A stretch of 60,401 nucleotides of DNA, taken from positions 1 through 60,401 of the forward strand of contig NZ_BAKF01000014.1 of assembly GCF_000614025.1 (NCBI RefSeq), in the 5' to 3' direction. A model generated the notes under the pieces. That model was not told the origin of the DNA and did no database searches. It worked only from the letters and a program-made list of their open reading frames with translations. This DNA comes from Prevotella aurantiaca JCM 15754 (GTDB lineage Bacteria > Bacteroidota > Bacteroidia > Bacteroidales > Bacteroidaceae). The position numbers and the translations under genes were made by a program. Positions 49,295 through 57,824 of the stretch are shown here, one piece after another; position 1 is the first letter of the stretch; every line of letters starts with the position of its first letter.

Positions 49295-49458
49295 CGTGTA
49301 ACCATCTGACTAGCAACGTTTTGCAATACCCCTTGTTTTGCATTGCAAAAGCGCCTATATTGCACGGTAAAAGTGCCTATATTGCAACGCAAAACAGGCA
49401 CTTTTGAAGCACAAAACAAATTCTTTCATTTTTTACATGTGTTTTCTTTACAATATCA
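49295..49458. repeat. Interspersed intergenic element, copy D
   Basis: One of the most complete copies: flank CGTGTAACCATCTGACTAGC, TTGCAATACCCCTTGTTTTG, two direct units (GCAAAAGCGCCTATATTGC and GGTAAAAGTGCCTATATTGC), the inverse unit GCAAAACAGGCACTTTTG, and the right flank TTTACATGTGTTTTCTTTAC. Confidence 0.88.
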
Positions 49459-49655
49459 GAGACATTTTAATGTGAAATCGATACGCCGAAAAGAGAAAAT
49501 TAAAACACTATAATCGAAAAAGCAAACCAAAATTTTGGCATCATAAACACAACTGTATTTATTATAGAAATAGGAGGAAATGACAAATTTTCTTACCAAA
49601 AATAACTGATTAAGAACAAGAAATGAGCATATTAGATAGTTTTTTTACAAAAACC

Positions 49656-49686
49656 TTTGTAGTTCATTTTAATTTATTTACCTTTG
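49656..49686 (+). promoter_or_regulatory. Promoter of the peptide-fimbrillin pair at 49894-52901
   Basis: TTTG (49656-49659), 19 bp, TACCTTTG (49679-49686). Transcription from about 49693 gives a leader of about 200 nt before the small peptide gene. Confidence 0.7.
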
Positions 49687-49893
49687 CAAAATAAAATTAA
49701 AAAGATTTGTTTTCTAGGTATAGATCAACAGTTTTTTGGGTAACTAAAGACTATTTTGTAGAAAGAAATGATTGTACTAAGGATTTCCTCTTGTATCGAT
49801 TGCAGGGGTAAAGAATAAATAAAACCAACATCTTTCAATGAAAATACTTAGCTGAAATAGAGATATAACAAAAATTAAACATAACAAACAGGT

Positions 49894-50061
49894 ATGAAAA
49901 GTAATGAAATGAAGAAGGCTTATGCAGAGCCACAAACCTTAGTGTATGCACTTTATGGTGAAAGTCCAATATTGGGAGCTAGCCCATATGTTGGTACTGA
50001 ACCACAGGTAGTAACACCAGACGAAGATCCTGATGATACAGAACTAATTCCAGAGGATTAA
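49894..50061 (+). CDS. Short 'MKK-Y-P' family peptide, member 1
   Basis: A 55-aa open reading frame starting MKSNEMKKAYAEPQTLVYAL, then GESPILGASPYVG and an acidic tail ending in PDEDPDDTELIPED. It has a good ribosome site region (AAACAGGT before ATG) and lies 47 bp ahead of the fimbrillin-like gene at 50109, in the same transcript. It aligns with the two other short proteins at 54545-54751 and 56935-57126 (MKK-x-Y-x-x-P ... L-x-[AG]-[SG]). There is no signal peptide. Function unknown. Confidence 0.72.
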   Translation: MKSNEMKKAYAEPQTLVYALYGESPILGASPYVGTEPQVVTPDEDPDDTELIPED

Positions 50062-50108
50062 GCATACGCACTTTTAATATTTAGAATAACAACCACAATA
50101 CACATTTT

Positions 50109-52901
50109 ATGAAAATGAATAAATTCAAAAAGCGCTGTTATAGCAAAACAACTGCTACAGCATTCATGTTCGCATGCCTTGGTGGATTGACAGCATGCTC
50201 TGACAACGACCTCGATTTGACAGGTAACAACGAGAATGGTACTGCTGTAAACTTCGCAGTATCAATGGCTGACAAAGATGCACAGGAAGCAGCTAAGGCT
50301 AATCCTGCATATGCAGCAACACGCGCAGGCTTTGCAGAACAACTCAGTTTACAGGGTCTTACCATAGAAGATTTGACTTCAAGAAAGATTGAATCTCAAG
50401 GAAATAACGATTACTTTCTCATCGAAAGCACTGTTCCGGGTATTCAAACCGACGTTTTCGACACAACAGACCCAACTACACGTGCTACAATAACAACAAC
50501 AGCAACGCTTGGAAAGTTCTCTGCTATTGGTTATCGCGGTGCATCTGCAACAAGCATTAGCACTACTCCTTGGTTCTATAACGCTGAGGTTAACAATGAC
50601 GGAACTCTCCCAACAAAGTACTTCTGGGCTATGAGTGAGCCATATGCAAAGTTCTATGCTATCTACCCACAGATTAAGTCATCTTACAATAAGCTTACTC
50701 TTTCTCCAGAAAGCAATACTTCTACACCATTCGTGAACATTGAAGTTGAGGAGGATGTTAAGCTTCAAAAGGACTTGATGACAGCTTGCTCTGGTACTAC
50801 ACCTATTCAGTACACAACACAGGGTACTGCTCCTGAAGTACCTTTGAAGTTCCAACACGCTATGACAGCGATTCGTTTCAAGATTGGTGGCCACCTTTCT
50901 GAAGCTCATAAAATCACAAAGATTGAGATCTTAGGTGCTAACAGTAAGGGTAAATTCATACTTCCAAGTGAAGTTAAGCCTACTACTGGCAACAGCTTCA
51001 ATAATTCTTGGAAGGACGTTAGCGTTCCTAAGACTTTCACTCTCTCTGGTATCAGCGTGAGCACAGAGGGCGCTATCAACACAACAATCGTTGGTAAAGA
51101 TAATGATAACTATACTTTCTACATGATTCCACAGGATGTTGATGGTGTCGTAAAAGTACAAATCTACTTCGATAACGAAACTACTCCTGCTATCAAATCT
51201 ACCTTGAAGGGTAGCTGGAAGGCAGGTACTACAAAGACTTATGCTATCTCTCAGAGTGCAACAAACCTTAAGTATGAGATTGAAGCTACCTCTCCAGCTG
51301 TTGCTGCAAGTACTGCAACAACAACAGCCAACTATACTATTAAGTCTTACATGATAGATAATGGCGTTCAAAGAGCTGTTAAGTGGAAGATTATTGGCTA
51401 CGATGCTGATGGTGATGGTAACTTTAGTTTGACCGAAAAACCAGATTGGTTGAATGGCTTTACAAAGACTGCTGGTGATGGTGGTACAGCTGGTGAAGTT
51501 GGTACAGCATCTATCACAGCAAACTCTGTAGACCTCTTGAAGGATCGTAACGATAAATTAAAGGCTGAAACTGCAGTTAATAACTATAACCTCGCTAACC
51601 CAACTGGTGCTGCAAACATAGTAAACACAGCGAACAGCTATGTTATCTCTGCACCTGGTAAGTATCGTATCCCATTGGTATATGGTAACGCTATCACAAA
51701 TGGATCAGTATATACGGAATCATTCACCAATACTCAGGCACCAAAATATCTAAGCTCTGAGTATAATGAAGATCTCTTGTTGCACCACTTTGTTGACCAT
51801 AGCGATAAGGCGATTACCTCTCCTTACATCAATGTACAGAACAATACAAATCCTGCAAAATACGCAAATCTTTTGTGGTCTGATGTAACTGGCATCATAA
51901 CAAACGAAAAGGTAGTTCAGGTTGATGGTACAAACGATTACCTTGAGTTCGAGGTTTCACCAACAAACATTGCTAATGGTAACGCAGTTATAGCAGTTAC
52001 AAATGGTAGTGGTACTATTATGTGGTCATGGCACTTGTGGTTTGCGCCTAAGTCAGTACTCGATCCTATTAACTTTACAAGTAGTGGTCAAACTTATGGA
52101 TTCGCTACTGAGAACCTTGGATGGAAGTATACAACATGGACAGCAGATACAAAGGTACGCAAAGTAAAGGTAAAGGTAGAACAAGAATCACCTGCTGGCA
52201 CCAAGAAAACTGCTACATTTGATATTGAACAGGCAGGTGAGACAGCCGTTCGCAATGGTTATGGTGCTCTCTTCCAGTGGGGTCGTAAAGATGCTCTACC
52301 TGGAACAGCTATCCCAGCACCAGGTTTTGGTATTGATCCATATGAGCCTATTGTAACAGAAAATAACCTGTCACAAGCTGAAAAGGATAAAATGCACTCA
52401 CGTACGATCGGCTATGCGATTCAACATCCTAACCTATTCCTTCCTAAGGTAGGTGCTGGTAAGTTGGGCTGGCAGTATCAGCAGTTCATCAACCTATGGT
52501 CGACTAACAGCAATGTGTTCGATGGTTCAGTTCGTAATAGCCCCAAGACAATCTACGACCCATCTCCAGCAGGCTTCAAGGTACCTGATGCACATGCATA
52601 TAAAGACTTCACTAACACTGGCGCTACATGGAACTACGGTTATACTTTCAAGGCTGATGGTGGTAAGGAAATATACTTCCAGGCTGGTGGAGCACGTACT
52701 GCTGATGGTTCATTAAATTATAATGGTACATTTGGTGTATACTGGGCTAATTCAGCTTCATATGAAGATAGAGGTACACAAATAGGCTATGGTCATCGTA
52801 TGTTGATTGGAAATAACAAAATAAGTAGCCCTATTAAAGATATAAAGGGCTTTGGTTCTTATGGCTTCGCATACGCTGTACGCCCTGTAAAAATTAACTA
52901 A
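50109..52901 (+). CDS. Large fimbrillin-like surface lipoprotein
   Basis: A 930-aa lipoprotein. The signal leads to lipobox GLTACS (about residue 30), after which a fimbrillin-like (Mfa/FimA-type) domain follows: FQHAMTAIRFKIGGHLSEAH is the characteristic core segment. A long Thr/Ala/Asn-rich middle region precedes a C-terminal FISUMP-type domain (GALFQWGRKD, YDPSPAGFKVPDAHAYKDFT, GVYWANSASY, FAYAVRPVKIN). Such proteins are often minor or tip fimbrial adhesins of Bacteroidales. Type V pilus donor-strand processing is possible but no Rgp cleavage site is certain. Co-transcribed with the peptide gene at 49894. Confidence 0.8.
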   Translation: MKMNKFKKRCYSKTTATAFMFACLGGLTACSDNDLDLTGNNENGTAVNFAVSMADKDAQEAAKANPAYAATRAGFAEQLSLQGLTIEDLTSRKIESQGNNDYFLIESTVPGIQTDVFDTTDPTTRATITTTATLGKFSAIGYRGASATSISTTPWFYNAEVNNDGTLPTKYFWAMSEPYAKFYAIYPQIKSSYNKLTLSPESNTSTPFVNIEVEEDVKLQKDLMTACSGTTPIQYTTQGTAPEVPLKFQHAMTAIRFKIGGHLSEAHKITKIEILGANSKGKFILPSEVKPTTGNSFNNSWKDVSVPKTFTLSGISVSTEGAINTTIVGKDNDNYTFYMIPQDVDGVVKVQIYFDNETTPAIKSTLKGSWKAGTTKTYAISQSATNLKYEIEATSPAVAASTATTTANYTIKSYMIDNGVQRAVKWKIIGYDADGDGNFSLTEKPDWLNGFTKTAGDGGTAGEVGTASITANSVDLLKDRNDKLKAETAVNNYNLANPTGAANIVNTANSYVISAPGKYRIPLVYGNAITNGSVYTESFTNTQAPKYLSSEYNEDLLLHHFVDHSDKAITSPYINVQNNTNPAKYANLLWSDVTGIITNEKVVQVDGTNDYLEFEVSPTNIANGNAVIAVTNGSGTIMWSWHLWFAPKSVLDPINFTSSGQTYGFATENLGWKYTTWTADTKVRKVKVKVEQESPAGTKKTATFDIEQAGETAVRNGYGALFQWGRKDALPGTAIPAPGFGIDPYEPIVTENNLSQAEKDKMHSRTIGYAIQHPNLFLPKVGAGKLGWQYQQFINLWSTNSNVFDGSVRNSPKTIYDPSPAGFKVPDAHAYKDFTNTGATWNYGYTFKADGGKEIYFQAGGARTADGSLNYNGTFGVYWANSASYEDRGTQIGYGHRMLIGNNKISSPIKDIKGFGSYGFAYAVRPVKIN

Positions 52902-52924
52902 GAAGTAATCACTCGTATATAATT

Positions 52925-52970
52925 AGAGGCTGTATCAGAATGGCAAACATTTTGATACAGCCTCTTTTCT
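52925..52970 (+). terminator. Terminator after the fimbrillin-like gene
   Basis: AGAGGCTGTATCA and TGATACAGCCTCT form a perfect 13-bp stem around a 15-nt loop; a T-rich stretch follows. Confidence 0.85.
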
Positions 52971-53213
52971 TTTGTAGAACTGTCCTGTTGCGGGCACCTT
53001 CCAACTTGTTTCTAAAAGTCTACAGATGCCTATCACGTTGAAAAATAGTATGTGGCAAAGAACGTAAAAAGTTCGGATACAGCCATGAAAAGGACATAAT
53101 AGAATATGAAAAACAAGGAATGGCATTTCAATTCATACGCCGTTATTTTCTGTATAAACTTACTTTATTCGCCAACTTTGATACCCTTAGAAAACCATAC
53201 CTACGCTATGGCT

Positions 53214-53330
53214 TTTCAAAAGAGCCTATATTGCACGGCAAAAGGGCCTATATTGCAACGCAAAACAGGCACTTTTACAATGCAAAACAAGCACTATTAC
53301 AACACGTTGATAACGAGATACTTACACAAT
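53214..53330. repeat. Interspersed intergenic element, copy E
   Basis: Units in series: AAAAGAGCCTATATTGC, GCAAAAGGGCCTATATTGC, GCAAAACAGGCACTTTTAC, GCAAAACAAGCACTATTAC, then the flank CGTTGATAACGAGATACTTA. It shows all four units best. It lies between two convergent genes ending at 52901 and 53424. Confidence 0.88.
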
Positions 53331-53423
53331 ATTATTTCTTTCGCAAAACATTTATATAATTATACGTATATTTGAAAATATATGCAAGTATGCGAAAGCA
53401 TAACATATCGATGTTTGATGCGC

Positions 53424-54251
53424 CTATTTCTTCACTACTTTTTGTCCGTTTACGATGTAAACACCCTTTGGTAAATCTTTCAAATCTGCTGATATGCGCT
53501 GTCCGTTAAGCGTATATATTCCTTCCGCTGCTATGGTTTCGGCAGTTGGAATGGCAATTGCGGTTGGGTCGTTTGATATTACCACCTTATCCTTCATCAC
53601 CTTATCGTCCAGAATTACAGCACATAACATTGGGTCGAACTCTGCTCCTGTGGGCTGAACAATGCTACAACCGATGAGCGTAAGTCCTGATATATCGCGG
53701 ATAGAGCCATTGCCTTTACCATCGGCAGTAACTGTGGCGTTCTTGATAACTACCTTATCGTTCTGTCCGCCTAACCCGTTGATGCCGTATTTAGTACCCT
53801 TTGCATTCACGGTACAGTCTTCGATGGTGAGCGATGTGCTAAGTAGGAAGATGCCAACCCACCCATCTTCGCCTAAATTCAGCGTACCATCGCCCATTAT
53901 TGTAGCAGGTTTATGAAGTAAGAGAGCAGGAAATCCACTCGATTTAACGGTATTTGTTCCAACAACTTTAATGATAAGTCCGTCTATATGCGACTCTATG
54001 GGGTTCTTATCTTTTGTGTCAATTGTTGCATTTTGCAGCGTAAGTGTCTTTGTTTTAGCCTCATACTTTATCGTTCCGCTTACGCCTGGTGCTACCGCAG
54101 AGAGGTCGTTAGCATTCAGTGCAGTAACTTTTTCGCCACCAATCGAAAGGTCGCCGTCTGATTGCGCAATTGTCTTGGCAGGCATAAAAAACATGGTTGC
54201 GAACATAATAAACGTAGCTGTACTTGCATTTTTGAGTAAATTGATTTTCAT
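53424..54251 (-). CDS. Secreted beta-helix protein with C-terminal sorting-like tail (intact paralogue)
   Basis: A 275-aa protein with a signal peptide (ATFIMFATMFFMPAKTIAQ). Then come LSIGGEKVTALNANDLSA, TLTLQNATIDTKDKNPIESH, DGTLNLGEDGWVGIFLLSTS and SLTIEDCTVNAKGTKYGING, a ladder of beta strands. It ends GVYIVNGQKVVKK, preceded by GIYTLNGQRI, the repeat-like tail seen in Prevotella secreted proteins. It is the intact paralogue of 34858-35681, showing what that gene should look like. Own promoter at 54359-54389. Function unknown, probably a surface or secreted binding protein. Confidence 0.8.
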   Translation of the reverse strand: MKINLLKNASTATFIMFATMFFMPAKTIAQSDGDLSIGGEKVTALNANDLSAVAPGVSGTIKYEAKTKTLTLQNATIDTKDKNPIESHIDGLIIKVVGTNTVKSSGFPALLLHKPATIMGDGTLNLGEDGWVGIFLLSTSLTIEDCTVNAKGTKYGINGLGGQNDKVVIKNATVTADGKGNGSIRDISGLTLIGCSIVQPTGAEFDPMLCAVILDDKVMKDKVVISNDPTAIAIPTAETIAAEGIYTLNGQRISADLKDLPKGVYIVNGQKVVKK

Positions 54252-54358
54252 TGTAATTAGAACCTCCCTATTAAAACTCCTTCAGAGCAACACCGTTTCG
54301 GAGGTATGGGCGTTTGATGTAACTATTAGATTTTAACGTTATATGTTTTTTATGTTTG

Positions 54359-54389
54359 CAAATATAGTATTTTTATTTTGTTTTGCAAA
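54359..54389 (-). promoter_or_regulatory. Promoter of the 53424-54251 gene
   Basis: On the minus strand TTTG (54386-54389), 19 bp, TATATTTG (54359-54366). The leader is about 100 nt. Confidence 0.65.
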
Positions 54390-54467
54390 CTTTTTCAGTA
54401 TTCTGTCGCACAATTATTGCAGAAATAAATCCTTCTAATTACAATGTAAAAACCTATATACCAATAT

Positions 54468-54532
54468 ACAAAAGCGCCTGTCTCGCACGGCAGCCACAAG
54501 GGGTTACCACACAAAACAGGCGCTTTTGCAAC
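54468..54532. repeat. Interspersed intergenic element, degenerate copy G / terminator
   Basis: AAAAGCGCCTGT and ACAGGCGCTTTT form the outer arms; the centre is replaced by unrelated sequence. It follows the stop of the 54545-54751 gene and may work as its terminator. Confidence 0.6.
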
Positions 54533-54544
54533 CGATAAATAACA

Positions 54545-54751
54545 TTACCAGCCTACTTTGTCCATACCGTATGATTCTGCAACCGGTGTTGCTTTAGCAT
54601 GTACATGATTAGATGACTCGGAAGTTCCAGTGCCACTGCTACTTCCTCCATCAGTAAATCCATCATTACCAGCACCTGGAGAGGCTGTCAGCAGATAAGT
54701 TTCTGTAAGAACAGGTGTAGAAAATACATCTGGTTTTAAATACTTTTTCAT
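54545..54751 (-). CDS. Short 'MKKYxKP' family peptide, member 2
   Basis: A 68-aa protein starting MKKYLKPDVFSTPVLTETYL, then LTASPGAGNDGFTDGGSSSG and a Ser/Thr/His-containing tail ending VAESYGMDKVGW. No signal peptide. The first 25 residues align with the 56935-57126 protein (MKKY-[AL]-KP-[ED]-V ... YLL). Its promoter (54947-54978) and leader of about 190 nt closely resemble those of the other two members. Here no fimbrillin gene follows directly; the next gene is the beta-helix protein with its own promoter. Confidence 0.7.
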   Translation of the reverse strand: MKKYLKPDVFSTPVLTETYLLTASPGAGNDGFTDGGSSSGTGTSESSNHVHAKATPVAESYGMDKVGW

Positions 54752-54946
54752 GTTCAGTGTGTAATTTCTTTGTTATTAATATTATACCTTCGATTGTCAA
54801 TTCTAAAACTTTTTTGAATCCTTTCAACTTGAAAAGCTATAAAAAGAGGAATGTATAATGACGTATAGATTACCTTTTTGGTTCTTCTTTCTTCTTATCC
54901 AACAAGAATTCACAGTCAAGTATAGTCGTTAAGTGTGTTGCGATTG

Positions 54947-54978
54947 CAAAGGTATTGCGTTATTTTAACATATGCAAA
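54947..54978 (-). promoter_or_regulatory. Promoter of peptide member 2
   Basis: On the minus strand TTTG (54975-54978), 20 bp, TACCTTTG (54947-54954). Upstream context AATTTGTTTGC is shared with the promoter at 57309-57340. Confidence 0.7.
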
Positions 54979-55099
54979 CAAATTCGCTAAAAATTTAAAA
55001 TAATTACAAGCTGTGAGCAAAAGAAAGAACAACATTGTGCGTCGCTACACCTTATATATAATAAGGAGGGTGGTTTGAAGAAATAAGAGTCTTAGTATC

Positions 55100-55155
55100 T
55101 ATAAAACAAAAAGCGAGGGAAGAGTTGGCATATATATGTTGCCTACTCTTCCCCC
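55100..55155 (-). terminator. Terminator after the 55198 fimbrillin-like gene
   Basis: On the minus strand GGGAAGAGTAGGCA and TGCCAACTCTTCCC pair around ACATATATA, followed by CTCGCTTTTTGTTTT. Confidence 0.75.
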
Positions 55156-55197
55156 GCAGGGATTTATAGAACGGCAGAGCGTTATAAGTTTATTGTA

Positions 55198-56897
55198 TTA
55201 CTTGCCAATGTAGATTGGACGAATGCTATACATGTTGCTCTTTGGGGTTGTTGCGTTAATATGTGTGCTAACTACTGGCAAAGAAAGGCAACCATTGTTG
55301 TGATAATATGAGGTAAATGCTGTAGCTTGCTTCCAGTTTGAACCTGTAGAAGTCCAATAAAGAGCTTGGCTTCCTGGCTTGTCTAAGCGTGGGTTACCAT
55401 CATTATAGGTCTGGTAAGAGCCTGCGAATGGGAGGAATACACCCTTTTCGAGTTGCACTTTTGTGAAGTTATACAATCTGCAGCAGTTTGTTCCATAAAC
55501 ACCAACATTAACTGTGTAGTTGATGTTTGAACGTCTTGAGCCACCAATCCATCTTGTAGTACCCTTCAAACAACGATCGTTTGTTGGAACATAGAGTACA
55601 CCGACAACTGGTTTTCCGCCATCAATGTAGTATCCAAGATATCCTACTGTGCTGCACATCAAGTGCTCAAAGTCGTGCTTAGAAGGCATTCTCCATGTTT
55701 TGTTAGATGCGTAGTAAGCGAGATCGCCGAACTCATCACGTGTAGAAGCCTGCTTTTGAATGTCTTGAGTTGATGTCCAATAGTGGAGATAGTTGCTGTG
55801 TCCATAGTGAGGAGCCTTTGCAATGTCGCCCCAACGGAAGTGATCGAACTTGTCGTTACCGAAGTTACGTGGCAATACTTGACCCATTGTGTACAATGGA
55901 TAGCTTTCTGTATAGAAGAAATCCCATGGGTTCTTTGCAAGGTGATAAGCATCGCGCCAGCCATCAACCTTAGTTCCTGGTTCGTACTGCAAGTTGTATT
56001 TACCCCACTTAACGCCATCAACGTCAATCCATGGTCGATAACCTTCTCTACAGTATAAGCATAATATGATGCTACATCAAGCTTAAAGCCAGAGTCATGA
56101 ATTGTATAAGTCTTGTTATCTGCAGTCTCTATAATATAGGTAGCTTCGAAATTATCGTCTGGGAATACCATTACATATACTTCATCAACAGGAGTTGGGG
56201 GTACAATAGTAAGACCATCATTTACACGATTAGTGAATTCTCCAGTCTTTAAGTCAAATGTTGCCTTTGTTGTAATGCCCTTAATGGTAAGCTTCTTAAT
56301 GTTTTTGAGCGCCAAACCTTCGTATTTAAAGTTAAGCTTTAAGATTGAATACTGCTTTGAGAAATCAATATTTTGAAGCAAAGTAGGGCCATCGAAATTG
56401 ATATTCTTTAATGTTCCCCAAGTATAATCAAAGTGATTGAGCGTTTCTCTCGTACCATCTTGAACTTTAGTTACTGCTACACCATCTTTCTCAATGGTGT
56501 TTTCTTGCATGTTTAACTCTAACGTACCTGGTGTAGTGCTTTTGCTTTCATCTTGATAAGGATAGAAGAATGCCAAATCATCACCTACCTTACATTTAAT
56601 AGATCCATCAAATTTAGAATACACACCTGCATCTCTTGCATGGAGTTGATCGAAGCCTTGTGGATTAGTAAGGTTGTAAGTAAGGATAAGGTCTCCTTTT
56701 TCCCACTCTGCTTTTGCATTAATTCCTACAATAGAACGAGTTGCCGCATCTTTTGATGCAGAAACTGTTACTTCACGTGCAGCATTTTCATTTGGATTTA
56801 AAGCGTTTGTTTCATCGTTGTTTAATTCGCTTGAACAAGATGTCAAACCAATTGCTACAACACACAATAATGTGGCGTAAACGTTTTTAAAATTCAT
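55198..56897 (-). CDS. Fimbrillin-like surface lipoprotein, one-base break
   Basis: A lipoprotein of 566 aa after repair. Signal with lipobox GLTSCS (about residue 21), then a fimbrillin-like N-terminal domain (VTVSASKDAATRS; AEWEKGDLILTYNL; SILKLNFKYEGLALKNIKKL). The C-terminal part is of the FISUMP type (YNLQYEPGTKVDGWRDAYHL, YWTSTQ, WRMPSKHDFEHLM, VFLPFAGSYQ, MYSIRPIYIGK). One missing base at about 56030 (after VIDHG) separates the two frames; repaired it reads HGIDVDGVKWGKYNLQYEPG. It lies 37 bp downstream of the short peptide at 56935-57126 and is followed by a terminator. Confidence 0.82.
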
Positions 56898-56934
56898 AAT
56901 TTTAAGAATTAGTTAATACTTTCTTTGTTGTTAT

Positions 56935-57126
56935 TTAATTCAAATCTTCAGATTCTTCATCTTCTGATTCAGTGTCAGATTCAAAAAATAGCTGCTCCTT
57001 AGCATGACCACCTGGACGTGGTTTAGGTTTAACACCACCATTGTTACCACCCTCTGTACCCGCCAATAGGTAGCCTTCAAAAACTGTTGTTAATACATTA
57101 ACTTCTGGTTTTGCATACTTTTTCAT
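56935..57126 (-). CDS. Short 'MKKYxKP' family peptide, member 3
   Basis: A 63-aa protein starting MKKYAKPEVNVLTTVFEGYL, then LAGTEGGNNGGVKPKPRPGG and a strongly acidic tail (ESDTESEDEESEDLN). Like the other two members it has no signal peptide and a conserved N-terminal block followed by a variable low-complexity tail. It lies 37 bp ahead of the fimbrillin-like gene and has the promoter at 57309-57340 with a leader of about 175 nt. Confidence 0.75.
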   Translation of the reverse strand: MKKYAKPEVNVLTTVFEGYLLAGTEGGNNGGVKPKPRPGGHAKEQLFFESDTESEDEESEDLN

Positions 57127-57308
57127 CTCTAATTTTATTTTTCGATTATAGTTTATGATTTTAATTGTCTTCTGTATGAGTCGGCATTGGAAGTGGACAT
57201 AATAGGTATAACATGACTGTTCTACTAATATGACATAACTTTTGTGGCACTCCTAATAACACTTAGACTATGTTATTTTTTTTATTATAGCCTGAAAGTA
57301 TTTGCGTG

Positions 57309-57340
57309 CAAAGTTATACGATATTCTTAAATCACGCAAA
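57309..57340 (-). promoter_or_regulatory. Promoter of peptide member 3 and the fimbrillin-like gene
   Basis: On the minus strand TTTG (57337-57340), 20 bp, TAACTTTG (57309-57316). Confidence 0.7.
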
Positions 57341-57520
57341 CAAATTAACTGAATAGTGTACATTCTTATAAATATTTAACCCGTTAGAATGGCAAATTAG
57401 TTGCATATTTTTACTATTTTGGCATTATTTCTTACTCTTAGAAACCCCGCTGCAAAGCCCTATAAACACTATGGATTTGCAAAACAATGTAAAGTATTTT
57501 TCAAAAGAGGCACTTCGCCT

Positions 57521-57679
57521 AACGAACTAATAATCAAAGCGTTGCAATACCCATTGTTTTGCAATGCAAAAGAGCCTGTTTTGCACGGCAAAAGCGCCTG
57601 TTTTGCGATGCAATATAGGCTCTTTTGCAAAGTGGAAATATCATTCTTGCCAGTTAATAAAATTTTCTTTACAAAACTG
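57521..57679. repeat. Interspersed intergenic element, copy F
   Basis: GTTGCAATACCCATTGTTTT, then units GCAAAAGAGCCTGTTTTGC, GCAAAAGCGCCTGTTTTGC and GCAATATAGGCTCTTTTGC, and the right flank TTTTCTTTACAAAAC. It has the same order as copy C. Confidence 0.88.
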
Positions 57680-57768
57680 AACATATCTTATACTCTTAAT
57701 TTTTTATATCTATAACACGTTGTAAGCATTTATTCAACATTGTAAACAGGTGTAAAAAATACAATAAT

Positions 57769-57799
57769 TTTGCTATATCCGCTTTTTTTTATATCTTTG
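57769..57799 (+). promoter_or_regulatory. Promoter of the metalloprotease gene
   Basis: TTTG (57769-57772), 19 bp, TATCTTTG (57792-57799); transcription starts about 20 bp before the ATG. Confidence 0.7.
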
Positions 57800-57824
57800 C
57801 GAACCTTAATAAACAGCACAAACA

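Larger units (their letters stand above)
49123..49893. other. Gene-free region before the 49894 peptide gene
   Basis: It contains repeat copy D and the promoter at 49656-49686. No other gene is supported; the remaining DNA is AT-rich. Confidence 0.55.
52902..53423. other. Convergent gene-free region
   Basis: Terminator at 52925, repeat copy E at 53214. The part in between shows only short open frames of unlikely composition. Confidence 0.5.
54752..55197. other. Leader of peptide member 2 and terminator region
   Basis: Gene-free. It holds the promoter at 54947-54978, the long leader, a CACCTTATATATAATAAGG palindrome near 55050 and the terminator at 55100-55155. Confidence 0.5.
57127..57824. 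other. Divergent gene-free region
   Basis: Holds the leader and promoter of peptide member 3, repeat copy F and the metalloprotease promoter. No gene is supported. Confidence 0.55.

Noticed and set aside
52935..53126. Possible transposase fragment
   Set aside because: The frame has no recognisable transposase motif, no terminal repeats are found and the terminator stem explains part of it.
53106..53375. Two overlapping plus-strand frames across repeat copy E
   Set aside because: They are translations of the repeat units in two frames.
7455..57679. CRISPR arrays at the interspersed element copies
   Set aside because: Units are separated by only 2-4 bases, occur in both orientations and are dispersed.
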